From Actinomyces oris (GTDB lineage Bacteria > Actinomycetota > Actinomycetes > Actinomycetales > Actinomycetaceae), in NCBI RefSeq assembly GCF_001553935.1, contig NZ_CP014232.1, positions 1,984,001 to 2,048,000 on the forward strand: a DNA stretch of 64,000 bases. The letters run 5' to 3'. The translations under genes and the position numbers were made by a program. The notes beneath the pieces were generated by a model that was given only the letters and a program-made list of their open reading frames with translations, ran no database searches and was not told the DNA's origin. The number at the start of each line of letters is the position of its first letter. Within the stretch, counting starts at the first letter, position 1. This document shows, piece by piece, positions 52,418 through 60,954 of the stretch.

Positions 52418-52714
52418 TCAGGCGGTGCGCAGGATCTCGACGCGCGCGAAACCCTCGGACTGCTCCAGCAGCGTGTGCTGGAAGGTGAAGGGCAGCTGGT
52501 CGATCTGGGCCAGCAGCGGGGTGGGCACGTGCGGGGCCACCAGGTCGAAGCCCTCACCGGGGTTGAGGGAGGAGGCGGCGCCAATGACCGCAGCGTGGCG
52601 CAGACGGTGCGGGATGGCGCGCGCGTCCAGGGTGAGGCGCTCGTCGCTGTGCTCGTGGCAGCCGCAGCTGGACTTCTTCTCAGTGACGGGCAGCAGCTCG
52701 GGGCTCTCGCTCAT
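52418..52714 (-). CDS. DUF2249 domain protein
   Basis: Predicted 98 residues. ATG 52714 has AAGGAGAG 4 bp upstream; the frame runs on upstream without support. The C-terminal ~75 residues match DUF2249 (LTLDARAIPHRLRHAAV, LNPGEGFDLVAPHVPTPLLAQI). The N-terminus carries CGCHEH, a likely metal-binding motif. DUF2249 proteins are often next to denitrification genes and some bind or deliver redox metal centres; here it faces the nitrite reductase operon across a shared control region. Confidence 0.88.
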   Translation of the reverse strand: MSESPELLPVTEKKSSCGCHEHSDERLTLDARAIPHRLRHAAVIGAASSLNPGEGFDLVAPHVPTPLLAQIDQLPFTFQHTLLEQSEGFARVEILRTA

Positions 52715-52777
52715 AGGGCTCTCCTTCGGAGTGTTTCGTACTGGTGTGCGTGACCTTACTACCACCGCAGGGCCGGC

Positions 52778-52855
52778 TGGAACGACTGTCCACCGCCAGT
52801 GGAACGGCTGTCCACTTCTGCTGGCGCGACTGGCCACCTCCGCTGGCGCGGCCAG
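52778..52855. repeat. Three and a half 22-bp repeats, each a palindrome
   Basis: Units begin at 52778, 52800, 52822 and (partial) 52844. Each contains TGGM, seven bases, then KCCA: TGGA..TCCA in units 1 and 2, TGGC..GCCA in unit 3. The change in unit 3 affects both arms so that symmetry is kept. The 22-bp period is about two helical turns. It lies in the divergent control region between the DUF2249 gene and the nitrite reductase operon. Confidence 0.75.
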
Positions 52856-52873
52856 CCCCATACAAACCTACCG

Positions 52874-52915
52874 AAACTTCATAAGTGACGCGGAGCCGTG
52901 TCGTCTATGAAGTTT
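52874..52915. promoter_or_regulatory. 10-bp inverted repeat upstream of the nitrite reductase operon
   Basis: AAACTTCATA (52874-52883) and TATGAAGTTT (52906-52915) are perfect inverted copies with partly symmetric sequence between. It ends 57 bp before the first gene. Arms are AT-rich in a GC-rich genome. Candidate operator or the 5' stem of a leader RNA. Confidence 0.5.
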
Positions 52916-52972
52916 TTGTCGATGTGAGTGCGTGGTGCGTGGGTTTGCGGCGCCGTTGGATACGGTTGGGCC

Positions 52973-54154
52973 GTGGAGACGGACCGACTCAGCCAGGCGC
53001 TGACCAGCCGCGTGGCGCCGCGCCTGGTGGCCCTGGCCCTGGGCGCCGCCTGCATCCTCATGGGCCTCAACGCCGCCCTGCTGCGCCTCAACCTGCCGGC
53101 CCCCATCAACGGGGCCGAGCTGGCGGCGCTCCACGGCCCCCTCATGCTCGTCGGCTTCCTGGGGACTGTCATCGCCCTGGAACGGGCCGTCGCCGCCCGC
53201 ACCCCCTGGGCCTTCCTCGCCCCCCTGGGAAGTGCCGCGGGCTGCCTGGCCCTCCTGGCCGGTGCCCCCGACGTCGTCGGCCGGGGACTCATGACCGGCG
53301 CCGCCGGCGTCCTGTGCGCCATCTACCTGCGGGTTCACCGCCGTGCCCCCAGCGCCGCCGTCGACGTCGAGGCCATGGGCGGGGCCGCCCTCCTGCTGGG
53401 GGACGTCCTGTGGCTGGGTGGGCGCGGCATGGAGGACGTCGTCCCGCTGTGGCTGCTCTTCCCCACGCTCACCATCATCGGCGAGCGCCTGGAGCTGGCC
53501 CGCATCGCCTTCCTCGACGAGATGGTGGAGACCGTCGTCGAGGCGCTCTCCGGCGCGGCGGTCCTGGGCGCCTGCCTGCTTCTCATCGCACCGGGCTCAC
53601 ACCTCGTGGTCGGCCCGGCCCTGCTGGGACTGGCCGTCGTCATGGCCTACTACGACGTCGCCCGACGCACGATCCGCCTGCGCGGCGGGGTGCGCTTCAT
53701 GGCGGCCTCCATGCTCGCCGGCTACGTGTGGCTCGCCCTCGCCGGGGCGGTCTGGTCGCTGTGGGGCCTGCAGGGCCTGAACGGGGCCGCCTACGAGATC
53801 GTCATCCACTGCATCACGGTGGGCTTCGCCTTCTCCATGATCCTGGCCCATGCCCCGGTCATCATCCCCGCGATCGTCCACCGGGCCCTGCCCTACCACC
53901 GACTCATGTGGCTGCCCTACGTTCTGCTGCACGCCGGCCTGGTGGTACGCGTCGTCGGTCTGCTGGCGGAGGCCTCCGCGGTCTGGAAGGTCGGCGGTGC
54001 CGTGGGAGTGGCGGCGATCCTCGTCTTCATGGTCCTCACCCTGGGGCGCGTCCTGACCTCCGGCAGCATCCGCAAGCCGGTACGGTTCGGACCGCCGGAT
54101 GCGGCCGCGGCATCCGGATCGACGACGTCGCAGGCGACAGGGGGCCGCGCATGA
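52973..54154 (+). CDS. Polytopic membrane protein of nitrite reductase operon
   Basis: Predicted 393 residues from GTG 52973; GTG 52928 would add 15 residues, and neither has a strong ribosome site. About ten helices with conserved polar residues (LHGPLMLVGFLGTVIALERAV, FPTLTIIGERLELAR, VIHCITVGFAFSMILAHAPVI). The His residues in helices suggest heme or metal binding, reminiscent of NnrS-type proteins of NO metabolism, but I cannot place it in that family with certainty. First gene of a three-gene operon; its stop overlaps the next start (ATGA). Confidence 0.8.
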   Translation: METDRLSQALTSRVAPRLVALALGAACILMGLNAALLRLNLPAPINGAELAALHGPLMLVGFLGTVIALERAVAARTPWAFLAPLGSAAGCLALLAGAPDVVGRGLMTGAAGVLCAIYLRVHRRAPSAAVDVEAMGGAALLLGDVLWLGGRGMEDVVPLWLLFPTLTIIGERLELARIAFLDEMVETVVEALSGAAVLGACLLLIAPGSHLVVGPALLGLAVVMAYYDVARRTIRLRGGVRFMAASMLAGYVWLALAGAVWSLWGLQGLNGAAYEIVIHCITVGFAFSMILAHAPVIIPAIVHRALPYHRLMWLPYVLLHAGLVVRVVGLLAEASAVWKVGGAVGVAAILVFMVLTLGRVLTSGSIRKPVRFGPPDAAAASGSTTSQATGGRA

Positions 54155-55554
54155 GCCTGTCCATCGGTTCTCCCGGTACCGGGTCCACCCCCCGGCCCGG
54201 CTCGCTTCCCGGCCCCGGACGAGCAAGCGGCCCGGGCCGTCCCGGCAAGAAGCCCTCCCGGCGCACCACCCAGGTACGTCGCAACGCCCTGGTCATGGCC
54301 TGGCTGCTCATTGCCGCGGTCCTGGCGGCCCTGACCATCGTGGGCCCGCTGGTCTCCTGGGGAACCTGGCTGCCCCTGCATGCCCTGCTCCTGGGCGGGA
54401 TCGGCAGCGCCATCACCATCTGGTCCGCCCACTTCGCCGACACCCTCCTGCACCGCCCGGCTCTGGGTGGTGCGGCCCTCCTGGACGCGCGCCTCTACGC
54501 ACACAGCCTCGGCACCGCCGTCGTGCTCACCGGCATCACCATGGGCCAGCAGGCGGTGGCGCTCGTCGGGGCGGGTATCGTCATGGCCCAGGCCATTGCG
54601 GGCGTCGTGGCCATCACCGTGCAGTACCGCAGGGCCATCGCCCCGCGCCTGGCCTCCCTGGCCCTCCACTACGCCGTCGCCCTGGTCCTGCTGGCCACCG
54701 GTGCGCTCCTGGGCTTCCTCATCTCCTGGTCCAACGCCCACGGGCGCTCCGCCCTGGCCGACGGCTTCTACCTGGCCCACACGACCACCATGCTGCTGGG
54801 CTTCGTGGGTACCACGGTCCTGGGCACGCTCACGGTCCTGTGGCCCACGATGCTGCGCACTCCCATGGAGCCGGTCGCGCCGCGCTGGACCACTCGTGGC
54901 CTGCCCTATCTCGTGGGCGGCACCGCGCTGGTGGCCGCTTGTGGGCTGTGGCCGCCCCTGGCGGGTCTGGGCACCCTGGTCTACCTCGGCGGCGCCTGCG
55001 CAGTCCTCGTGCCCGCCTACCGCACCGCCCGCCGGGTCCCGCCGACCTCCTTCGCCACGGCCTCCGCCACGGCCTCGGTGGCCTGGTTCGTCGGCTGCGT
55101 CGCCGTCCTGGGGGCTCGCATGTCGCTGGCCGACGACGCCGCCGCTGCCCGTGAGGTCATCCACTCCCTGCGCCTGCCCCTGGCGGCGGGTTTCGCTCTG
55201 CAGATCCTCGTGGCGGCTCTGAGCTACCTCACTCCGGTGATGCTCGGAGGCGGCCCCGCGGCCACCCGGGCCACCAACGCGATCATGGACCGCTTCGCCG
55301 CCTACCGGGTCACCGCCGCCAACGCCTGCCTCCTGCTGGCGCTCTACCCGGGGGCGCCCTGGCAGGTGCGCGTCGTCGCCGGCGCCCTGGCCGCGCTGGT
55401 GACCTCCTACCTGCTGGCGGGCATGATGCTCAGCCTGCGCGAGGTCTCCCAGCGCAAGCGCCCGCCGCGTACCCTACGCACCCCGGCCGACGCCGACCCC
55501 ACCTCCGACCCCGCGGGCCACCGGTCCGCCCAGCCCCGAAGGGGAACCCGATGA
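54151..55554 (+). CDS. Polytopic membrane protein next to copper nitrite reductase
   Basis: Predicted 467 residues from ATG 54151, coupled to the gene before and after by ATGA overlaps. A basic Pro/Gly-rich N-terminus precedes about twelve helices. Histidines cluster in helices: LHALLLGGIGSAITIWSAHFAD, LYAHSLGT, YLAHTTTMLLGF. This pattern resembles, from memory, the N-terminal membrane half of large actinobacterial multicopper oxidase/nitrite reductase proteins. A quinol- or heme-dependent electron supply to the reductase is inferred. The frame is open upstream to 52885, but that part is only the shadow of the preceding gene. Confidence 0.8.
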   Translation: MSLSIGSPGTGSTPRPGSLPGPGRASGPGRPGKKPSRRTTQVRRNALVMAWLLIAAVLAALTIVGPLVSWGTWLPLHALLLGGIGSAITIWSAHFADTLLHRPALGGAALLDARLYAHSLGTAVVLTGITMGQQAVALVGAGIVMAQAIAGVVAITVQYRRAIAPRLASLALHYAVALVLLATGALLGFLISWSNAHGRSALADGFYLAHTTTMLLGFVGTTVLGTLTVLWPTMLRTPMEPVAPRWTTRGLPYLVGGTALVAACGLWPPLAGLGTLVYLGGACAVLVPAYRTARRVPPTSFATASATASVAWFVGCVAVLGARMSLADDAAAAREVIHSLRLPLAAGFALQILVAALSYLTPVMLGGGPAATRATNAIMDRFAAYRVTAANACLLLALYPGAPWQVRVVAGALAALVTSYLLAGMMLSLREVSQRKRPPRTLRTPADADPTSDPAGHRSAQPRRGTR

Positions 55555-57248
55555 CGAAGACGCCCGACGCACAGGCACCATCCCCTGATGAGGCCGCCGC
55601 CCCTGAGACTGCTGGCTCCGAGAACGCCCCTTCTCAGGACGCTGCCTCCCAGGAGACCGAGCGCAGCGGCGCCGACAGTGCGGCTCAGGCCCCCGGCGAC
55701 ACTGCTGGGCGCGCGGCGACGGGCGCCGGTAAGCCCGAGGGCGCCCACCGTCGAGCGGTGACGGCCGGTACCGCCCCCGCCATCGACCGCAACCGCCGCC
55801 CCCTGACCGGCGGGGCCGGCCCGGCGGCGGGAGACGGGACCGCCGCCTCGTCCTCGGGCGGCCTGCTCCAGTCCGCCGACCGCCGCGGTGTCCTCATGGG
55901 GCTGCTCACCGCCGGAGCGGCCGTCGTCGTCGGCAGCGTCATCGGCAACCGGGGTCAGGGCGGAACCACCCAGGACGTCACGCCCACCGGCAACACCGTC
56001 AACGCCACCATCACGGTGGAGGGCCTGCGGTTCGTGCCGGACACGGTCGATGTCACCCCCGGCGACCGGCTCGTTATCACCCTGGACAACACCGCCGACC
56101 AGGTCCACGACCTCGTCCTGGCCACCGGCCAGACCACCGGGCGCATCGCCGCCAGAGCCAAGGGCACCCTCGACGCCGGCATCGTCGCGGGTCCGATCGA
56201 GGGCTGGTGCTCCATCGCCGGCCACCGCGCCCAGGGCATGGTCTTCCACGTCACCGCGGGCGGGGCGGCCGCCGCCGGCCACCAGCACGGCGATCACCAG
56301 CACGGCGGTGGCCAGAGCAATCAGGCCGGCTCCGGCAAGGACGCGGTTCCCGACTATGCGGCCCAGCTGCCCGCAGGCTTCAAGGCCTTCGATGCCGCCC
56401 TGCCACCGGCCCCTACCAGTCCCGACGGCGGTCCCATGACCCACCGGCACACCTTCACCGTCAAGGAGCAGGTCATGCCGGTCGGCGCCGGTGTCACCCA
56501 GCGGCGCCTGACCTTCAATGGGCAGGTTCCCGGCCCCGTCCTGCGCGGCAAGGTGGGGGACACCTTCGAGATCACCCTGGTCAACGATGGCACGATGAGC
56601 CACTCCCTGGACTTCCACGCCGGGATCACCCCGCCCGATCAGGCGATGCGCTCGATCAACCCCGGGGAGTCCCTCGTCTACACCTTCACGGCCCAGCACT
56701 CGGGGATCTGGCTCTACCACTGCTCCACCTCGCCGATGAGCCTGCACCTGGCCGCCGGCATGCATGGGGCTGTCATCATCGATCCACCGGGGCTGCCGGC
56801 CGTGGACCGCGAGTACGTCATCGTCGCCTCTGAGGTCTACCTCGGTCCCGAGGGCGGCGAGCCCAACACGGAGAAGATCGCCGCCAAGACCCCCGACCTC
56901 ATGACCTTCAACGGGGTGGCCTTCCAGTACCACCAGCAGCCGCTCAAGGCCAAGGTCGGCGAGCGCGTGCGCTTCTGGGTTATGGCCGCCGGCCCCTCAC
57001 TTCCGACGTCGTTCCACACCGTCGGACTGCAGTTCGATCAGGTCTTCTTCGAGGGGGCCTGGACCCTGGGTGGTCCGAACCGGATCGGGGCCGCCTGGTC
57101 CGGCGGCTCCCAGGCCCTCGGCCTGCAGCCGGCTCAGGGCGGATTCGTCGAGTGCGTGGCCTCCGAGCCGGGCCACTACGTGTTCGTGACGCACTCCTTC
57201 GCCGACATGGAGAAGGGAGCTCACGGCGTCCTGGAGGTCAGCGCCTGA
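55551..57248 (+). CDS. nirK: Copper nitrite reductase with extra N-terminal cupredoxin domain
   Basis: Predicted 565 residues. A disordered ~105-residue N-terminus leads to ADRRGVLMG and a hydrophobic helix (about 111-133), a Tat-like signal or anchor. Residues ~140-238 form a cupredoxin with a full type-1 site (H186, C220, H225, M230). After a His-rich linker (244-261) come two NirK domains: type-1 copper H351, C391, H399, M404; type-2 copper H356, H390 and H548; catalytic Asp354 and His489. All catalytic residues are present, so nitrite reduction to NO is well supported. The extra cupredoxin could be a tethered electron donor. Translationally coupled to the membrane protein gene. Confidence 0.92.
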   Translation: MTKTPDAQAPSPDEAAAPETAGSENAPSQDAASQETERSGADSAAQAPGDTAGRAATGAGKPEGAHRRAVTAGTAPAIDRNRRPLTGGAGPAAGDGTAASSSGGLLQSADRRGVLMGLLTAGAAVVVGSVIGNRGQGGTTQDVTPTGNTVNATITVEGLRFVPDTVDVTPGDRLVITLDNTADQVHDLVLATGQTTGRIAARAKGTLDAGIVAGPIEGWCSIAGHRAQGMVFHVTAGGAAAAGHQHGDHQHGGGQSNQAGSGKDAVPDYAAQLPAGFKAFDAALPPAPTSPDGGPMTHRHTFTVKEQVMPVGAGVTQRRLTFNGQVPGPVLRGKVGDTFEITLVNDGTMSHSLDFHAGITPPDQAMRSINPGESLVYTFTAQHSGIWLYHCSTSPMSLHLAAGMHGAVIIDPPGLPAVDREYVIVASEVYLGPEGGEPNTEKIAAKTPDLMTFNGVAFQYHQQPLKAKVGERVRFWVMAAGPSLPTSFHTVGLQFDQVFFEGAWTLGGPNRIGAAWSGGSQALGLQPAQGGFVECVASEPGHYVFVTHSFADMEKGAHGVLEVSA

Positions 57249-57293
57249 ACCCGGGGCTCCTCAGGCCGCGGTCAGGACAGCCCCCGAACGCCG

Positions 57294-57327
57294 CTTCGGC
57301 CCCGGGCGACTGTGCCCGGGGCCGAAG
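57294..57327. terminator. Terminator after nirK
   Basis: A perfect 14-bp stem (CTTCGGCCCCGGGC and complement) with a 6-nt loop between the convergent nirK and regulator genes, 46 bp after the nirK stop. Very GC-rich and without a T-run; likely bidirectional. Confidence 0.8.
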
Positions 57328-57376
57328 CCTTGCGATCTAGAAGTGGTGGACGGGTGATGCTGTTGCAGCCGCGTGC

Positions 57377-58108
57377 TCAGGCGACGTCGGCGTGGACGAT
57401 CTTGAGGTCCGGCTCCTCGTGGACGGGCTGAGCCGAGCTGATCTGGCATCCGTCAGGCCCGTTGGGCAGGAACTTGAGCCGCTCATATGCGGCCGGGTCG
57501 GGGCCGACGACGGCCCGGAGGAAACCCTCGTGCATGGTGCACACCAGGTCACGCGGCCGGTGGTTGCGGGTGATGAGCGGGCAGGAGCGCAGGACGACGG
57601 TGTCTCCGGAGACCTCTGGGGCGAAGCCCATGACCGCGAGGTAGGGGATGAGGGCGGTGACCCGGTCCACCTGCTCGCCGTCGACCGTGGGCTCAGCAAT
57701 GGTGCCGGGGGTCAGCTCGGCCCAGCGGCGACCGATCTCCAGGGCCGTGGCGCGGGCGTCCTCGCCCTCGCCCAGGGTGTCGGCGATCGCGTCGAGCAGC
57801 AGCAGGTAGGCGTCGACCATCTGCTGAGGGTCGGGGGCCGTTGAGGCGTAGCGCAGGGCCGGGCGGCCCCGCTTGCCCGTCGGCTTGGTGGACACCGTGA
57901 CGAACCCGGCGTCAACCAGGGCGTCGAGGTGCTCACGGACGGTGTTGTGGTGCAGGTTGAGTGCGCTGGCGACCTGAACGGCCGTCATCGCGTCGTTAGA
58001 AGCCTCCACGACCTCCAGGACGCGCCGGCGCGCCGCAGAGAGGTTGGCGCGTGCGGACAGGTCGCCCAGGGCGGGACGTGGGAGCGAAGGGGTCGGACGG
58101 TTGTGCAT
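57377..58108 (-). CDS. HTH regulator with Cys motif (SufR/ArsR-like)
   Basis: Predicted 243 residues. The N-terminal ~75 residues are a winged helix (VQVASALNLHHNTVREHLDALVDAGFV, KRGRPALRYA), the type seen in DeoR/ArsR-like SufR regulators. The C-terminal half has three Cys in the order CPLITRNHRPRDLVC, then GPDGC, like the Fe-S ligands of SufR. Fe-S regulators of this kind respond to oxygen, NO or iron-sulfur status. Convergent to nirK, so it is a good candidate for its NO- or redox-responsive control. The ATG has AGGA only 1-2 bp upstream, so translation may be leaderless or weak. Confidence 0.85.
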   Translation of the reverse strand: MHNRPTPSLPRPALGDLSARANLSAARRRVLEVVEASNDAMTAVQVASALNLHHNTVREHLDALVDAGFVTVSTKPTGKRGRPALRYASTAPDPQQMVDAYLLLLDAIADTLGEGEDARATALEIGRRWAELTPGTIAEPTVDGEQVDRVTALIPYLAVMGFAPEVSGDTVVLRSCPLITRNHRPRDLVCTMHEGFLRAVVGPDPAAYERLKFLPNGPDGCQISSAQPVHEEPDLKIVHADVA

Positions 58109-58185
58109 GTCCTGAGACTAACGCGCTTTCGCTTGTGGGAACCGTCAAAATCGGTGTGTAGTTGAATCCTGCAACGGCTGTGTGA

Positions 58186-58201
58186 TGTGAGTTCTAGCAC
58201 A
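58186..58201. promoter_or_regulatory. CRP/FNR-family-like site upstream of the HTH regulator gene
   Basis: TGTGA, six bases, GCACA: one mismatch from the CRP/GlxR consensus TGTGA-N6-TCACA. The wider sequence is symmetric as ATGTG-N8-CACAT (58185-58202). It lies ~78 bp upstream of the regulator start. Candidate cAMP-CRP (GlxR-type) binding site. Confidence 0.45.
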
Positions 58202-58369
58202 TGACGTCCAATAGGGGCTCTGACGAAACGTGAAAAAACTCAGTATTGACGCCGTTTCTGGCGGGTCGACGCCCTGTACCAGGGCAAACGGCCCTCGAGG
58301 TTGAGGATCGCGCTGTCAACGAAACTGTGACGTGCCCTGAGGGGCTCGCGCGGTGCCGCCGGGAGTGTT

Positions 58370-59488
58370 TCAGGGCCGGGTGGGGTCCTCGGCCTCCAGT
58401 GAGGGGGCCAGCAGCCGGCGGAAGGACTCCACCCTTGCGCGCCGCTCCTCGCGGGCAGCCGAGGCTCCCGAGGCGTCCGGCCCGTCCGCCGTGCTCGCCC
58501 ACTCATCCAGGGCGCAGTCGACGACGCCCTCCTGATGGGTGCAGCCCCGCGGACAGTCCTCGGCCACGCCGGCCAGGTCCGGAAAGCCCCTCAGAACGTC
58601 GGCGCTGCCGACGTGGGAAACCCCGAAAGAACGCACGCCGGGGGTGTCGATGACCCAGCCGCCCCCGGGCAGCTCGAGGGCCTGAAGACTGGTGGAGGTG
58701 TGGCGGCCCCGGCCGGTGACCTCGTTGACGTGCCCGGTGGCGCGGTCGGCCCCGGGCACGAGCGCGTTGATGAGCGTGGACTTGCCGACCCCGGAGTGGC
58801 CCACGAGGACTGAGACGTCGCCGTCAAGCGCTTGGCGGACCGCTTCGACACCGTCGTCGGGCCGCTCGCCGCAGACCTGTGAGGGCCCGGTCTCGGGGCC
58901 GTGGGGGCGCAGTCGCGTGGCCAGGCAGCGCACACCCAGGGGGCTGTAGAGGCCCGTCAGCGGGGCGGCGTCGGCCAGGTCGGTCTTGGTGAGCACGATG
59001 AGCGGCTCCATGCCGGCGTCGTAGGCGGCCACGAGGTAGCGGTCGATCATGCGTGGGCGCGGCTCGGGGTCGGCCACGGCGGTGACGATGACGAGCTTGC
59101 CGGCGTTGGCGACGATCGCTCTCTCGGTGCCGGCTCCGTCCCCGTCCTCGGCGCTGCGGCGCAGCAGGGTGGTGCGCTCCTCGATGCGGACCATGCGCGC
59201 CAGGGTGCCCTTGCGGCCGCTGGTGTCCCCGACGACGGCGACCCGGTCCCCGACGACGACCTTGCCCCGCCCCAGCTCACGGGCCTTCATGGCGGTGATG
59301 TTGCCGCTGGAGTCCTCAGTGAGGCTGGGGTCGTCCAGGCGGATCCGGTAGTGGCCGCGGTCGATGCGGGTGACCATGCCCAGGGCCGCGTCGGCGTGAC
59401 TGGGGCGCTGCTTGGTGCGCGGGCGCGAGCCCCGGCCGGGGCGGACCCTCACGCGCGGGTCGTCGGTGCCGATGTCGCGGCGGGCCAT
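58370..59488 (-). CDS. rsgA: Ribosome small subunit-dependent GTPase RsgA
   Basis: Predicted 372 residues from ATG 59488. Circularly permuted GTPase motifs come in the order G4 (LTKTD), G1 (GHSGVGKST), G3 (DTPG), preceded by an OB-fold-like domain. A zinc motif CPRGCTH...C closes the domain. It assists late 30S maturation. The start overlaps the aroA stop (TGATG), the usual aroA-rsgA arrangement of actinobacteria. The frame upstream to 59617 is not coding. Confidence 0.95.
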   Translation of the reverse strand: MARRDIGTDDPRVRVRPGRGSRPRTKQRPSHADAALGMVTRIDRGHYRIRLDDPSLTEDSSGNITAMKARELGRGKVVVGDRVAVVGDTSGRKGTLARMVRIEERTTLLRRSAEDGDGAGTERAIVANAGKLVIVTAVADPEPRPRMIDRYLVAAYDAGMEPLIVLTKTDLADAAPLTGLYSPLGVRCLATRLRPHGPETGPSQVCGERPDDGVEAVRQALDGDVSVLVGHSGVGKSTLINALVPGADRATGHVNEVTGRGRHTSTSLQALELPGGGWVIDTPGVRSFGVSHVGSADVLRGFPDLAGVAEDCPRGCTHQEGVVDCALDEWASTADGPDASGASAAREERRARVESFRRLLAPSLEAEDPTRP

Positions 59489-60954
59489 CAGACACCATCT
59501 CCGGGGGTCTCCGGCTCGCGATGCGAGGCGGTGGCGGGCCCGGTACCGCCCCCACCGGAGGTGGCCAGCATGGCGGCCCACAGGTCCGTGAAGCCGGGCA
59601 GCGTCTTGGAGGTGCACTCGACGTCGTCCAGGCTCACCCCTTCCACGCTCAGGCCGATGACGGCGGCGAAGGTCGCCATCCGGTGGTCGGCGTAGGAGCG
59701 CAGGGCGGCGCCGTGCAGTGGGGCGGGGCGAATGATGAGCCCGTCGTCGCTCTCCTCGGCGTCCCCGCCCAGGAGACGGATCTGGGTGGCCAGGGCCGCC
59801 AGGCGGTCGGTCTCGTGCCCGCGCAGGTGCGCGATGCCGGTGAGGACGCTGGTGTGGCCCTGGGCTCCGGCGAGAGTGGCCAGGGCCGCCACCGTGGGGG
59901 CCAGCTCGCCGACGTCGGACAGGTCCGCGTGGATCCCGGTCAGCCGCCCGGAGCCGTGAGCCGTGAGCAGCCCGTCGGTGAGCCTCGCCTCCCCGCCCAG
60001 GCGGGGGAGGAGCTCGCGCCAGGCGTCGCCGGCCTGGGTCGTGGCCGCCGGCCAGTGGGGGACACTGACTCGGCCCCCGGCCACGAGGGCGGCCGCCAGG
60101 AAGGGGCCGGCGTTGGACAGGTCCGGCTCGATCACGACCTCCCCCCCGCGCGGACGCCCGGCGTGGACCCGCCAGGTGCGCTCGCCGTCACCGGCCCCGG
60201 GGGCGGGCTCGTCCACGGCGATGCCCCGCTCGCGCAACGTCGCCACCGTCATGGCCACGTGCGTCAGTGAGGGCACCGGCCCGGTGGGGGTGAGCTCCAG
60301 GCCGCCGGGCAGGAGTGCTCCCAGGAGCAGGAGGGCGGAGACGAACTGGGAGGAGGCCGAGCCATCGACCGCCATCCGAGTGCCCTCGGCTCGCAGGAGG
60401 GCGCCGTCGCCGGGGCCGACTCGGAAGGGCAGGAAGCCGGGCGCACCGAGGTGGGTGACGTCCGCGCCCAGGGCGGCCAGCGCGTCGAGCAGAGGCGCCA
60501 TGGGGCGGCGCCGGGCGGCCTCGTCCCCGTCGAAGACGACCGGGGCGTCGGCCAGCGCGGCCAGGGCGGGCACGAAGCGCATGACGGTCCCGGCCAGGCC
60601 GACGTCGATGCGTCCGACGCCTTCGGATCCGGTCTGCACGTGCAGCGGCAGGGGAGCCGGCGTGACGCGCAGGTGCGTGCCGGTCTCGTCGAGGTTCTCG
60701 AAGCGGGCGCCGAGCACGCTCAGGGCGGCGAGCATGAGCTCGGTGTCGCGCGAGCGCAGGAGCCCGGTGAGTGTCGTCGGCGCGTCGGCGAGCGCGGCCA
60801 GCAGCAGGGCCCGCGCGCTTAGCGACTTCGACCCCGGCAGCTCCACGACGGCCTCGAGCGCCCCCGCCGCCACCGGCGCCCGCCACGGCTCGGCCGATCC
60901 TGCCGAGGCAGCCGAAAGGGCCGCAGGGACGCCAGCGCCGGGGGCATCGGTCAT
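59488..60954 (-). CDS. aroA: 3-phosphoshikimate 1-carboxyvinyltransferase (EPSP synthase)
   Basis: Predicted 488 residues. [18 protein letters not shown] carries the phosphate-binding Lys, Ser and Arg, and [16 protein letters not shown] the DHRMA motif. It joins shikimate 3-phosphate and PEP in aromatic amino acid synthesis. Start overlaps the icd stop by 4 bp (ATGA). A ~30-residue Ala-rich N-terminal extension is seen. Confidence 0.96.
   Translation of the reverse strand: MTDAPGAGVPAALSAASAGSAEPWRAPVAAGALEAVVELPGSKSLSARALLLAALADAPTTLTGLLRSRDTELMLAALSVLGARFENLDETGTHLRVTPAPLPLHVQTGSEGVGRIDVGLAGTVMRFVPALAALADAPVVFDGDEAARRRPMAPLLDALAALGADVTHLGAPGFLPFRVGPGDGALLRAEGTRMAVDGSASSQFVSALLLLGALLPGGLELTPTGPVPSLTHVAMTVATLRERGIAVDEPAPGAGDGERTWRVHAGRPRGGEVVIEPDLSNAGPFLAAALVAGGRVSVPHWPAATTQAGDAWRELLPRLGGEARLTDGLLTAHGSGRLTGIHADLSDVGELAPTVAALATLAGAQGHTSVLTGIAHLRGHETDRLAALATQIRLLGGDAEESDDGLIIRPAPLHGAALRSYADHRMATFAAVIGLSVEGVSLDDVECTSKTLPGFTDLWAAMLATSGGGGTGPATASHREPETPGDGV

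Noticed and set aside
52885..54150. Upstream extension of the 54151-55554 frame
   Set aside because: Arg/Gly/Pro-rich shadow of the preceding membrane protein gene, which has clear helices in its own frame.
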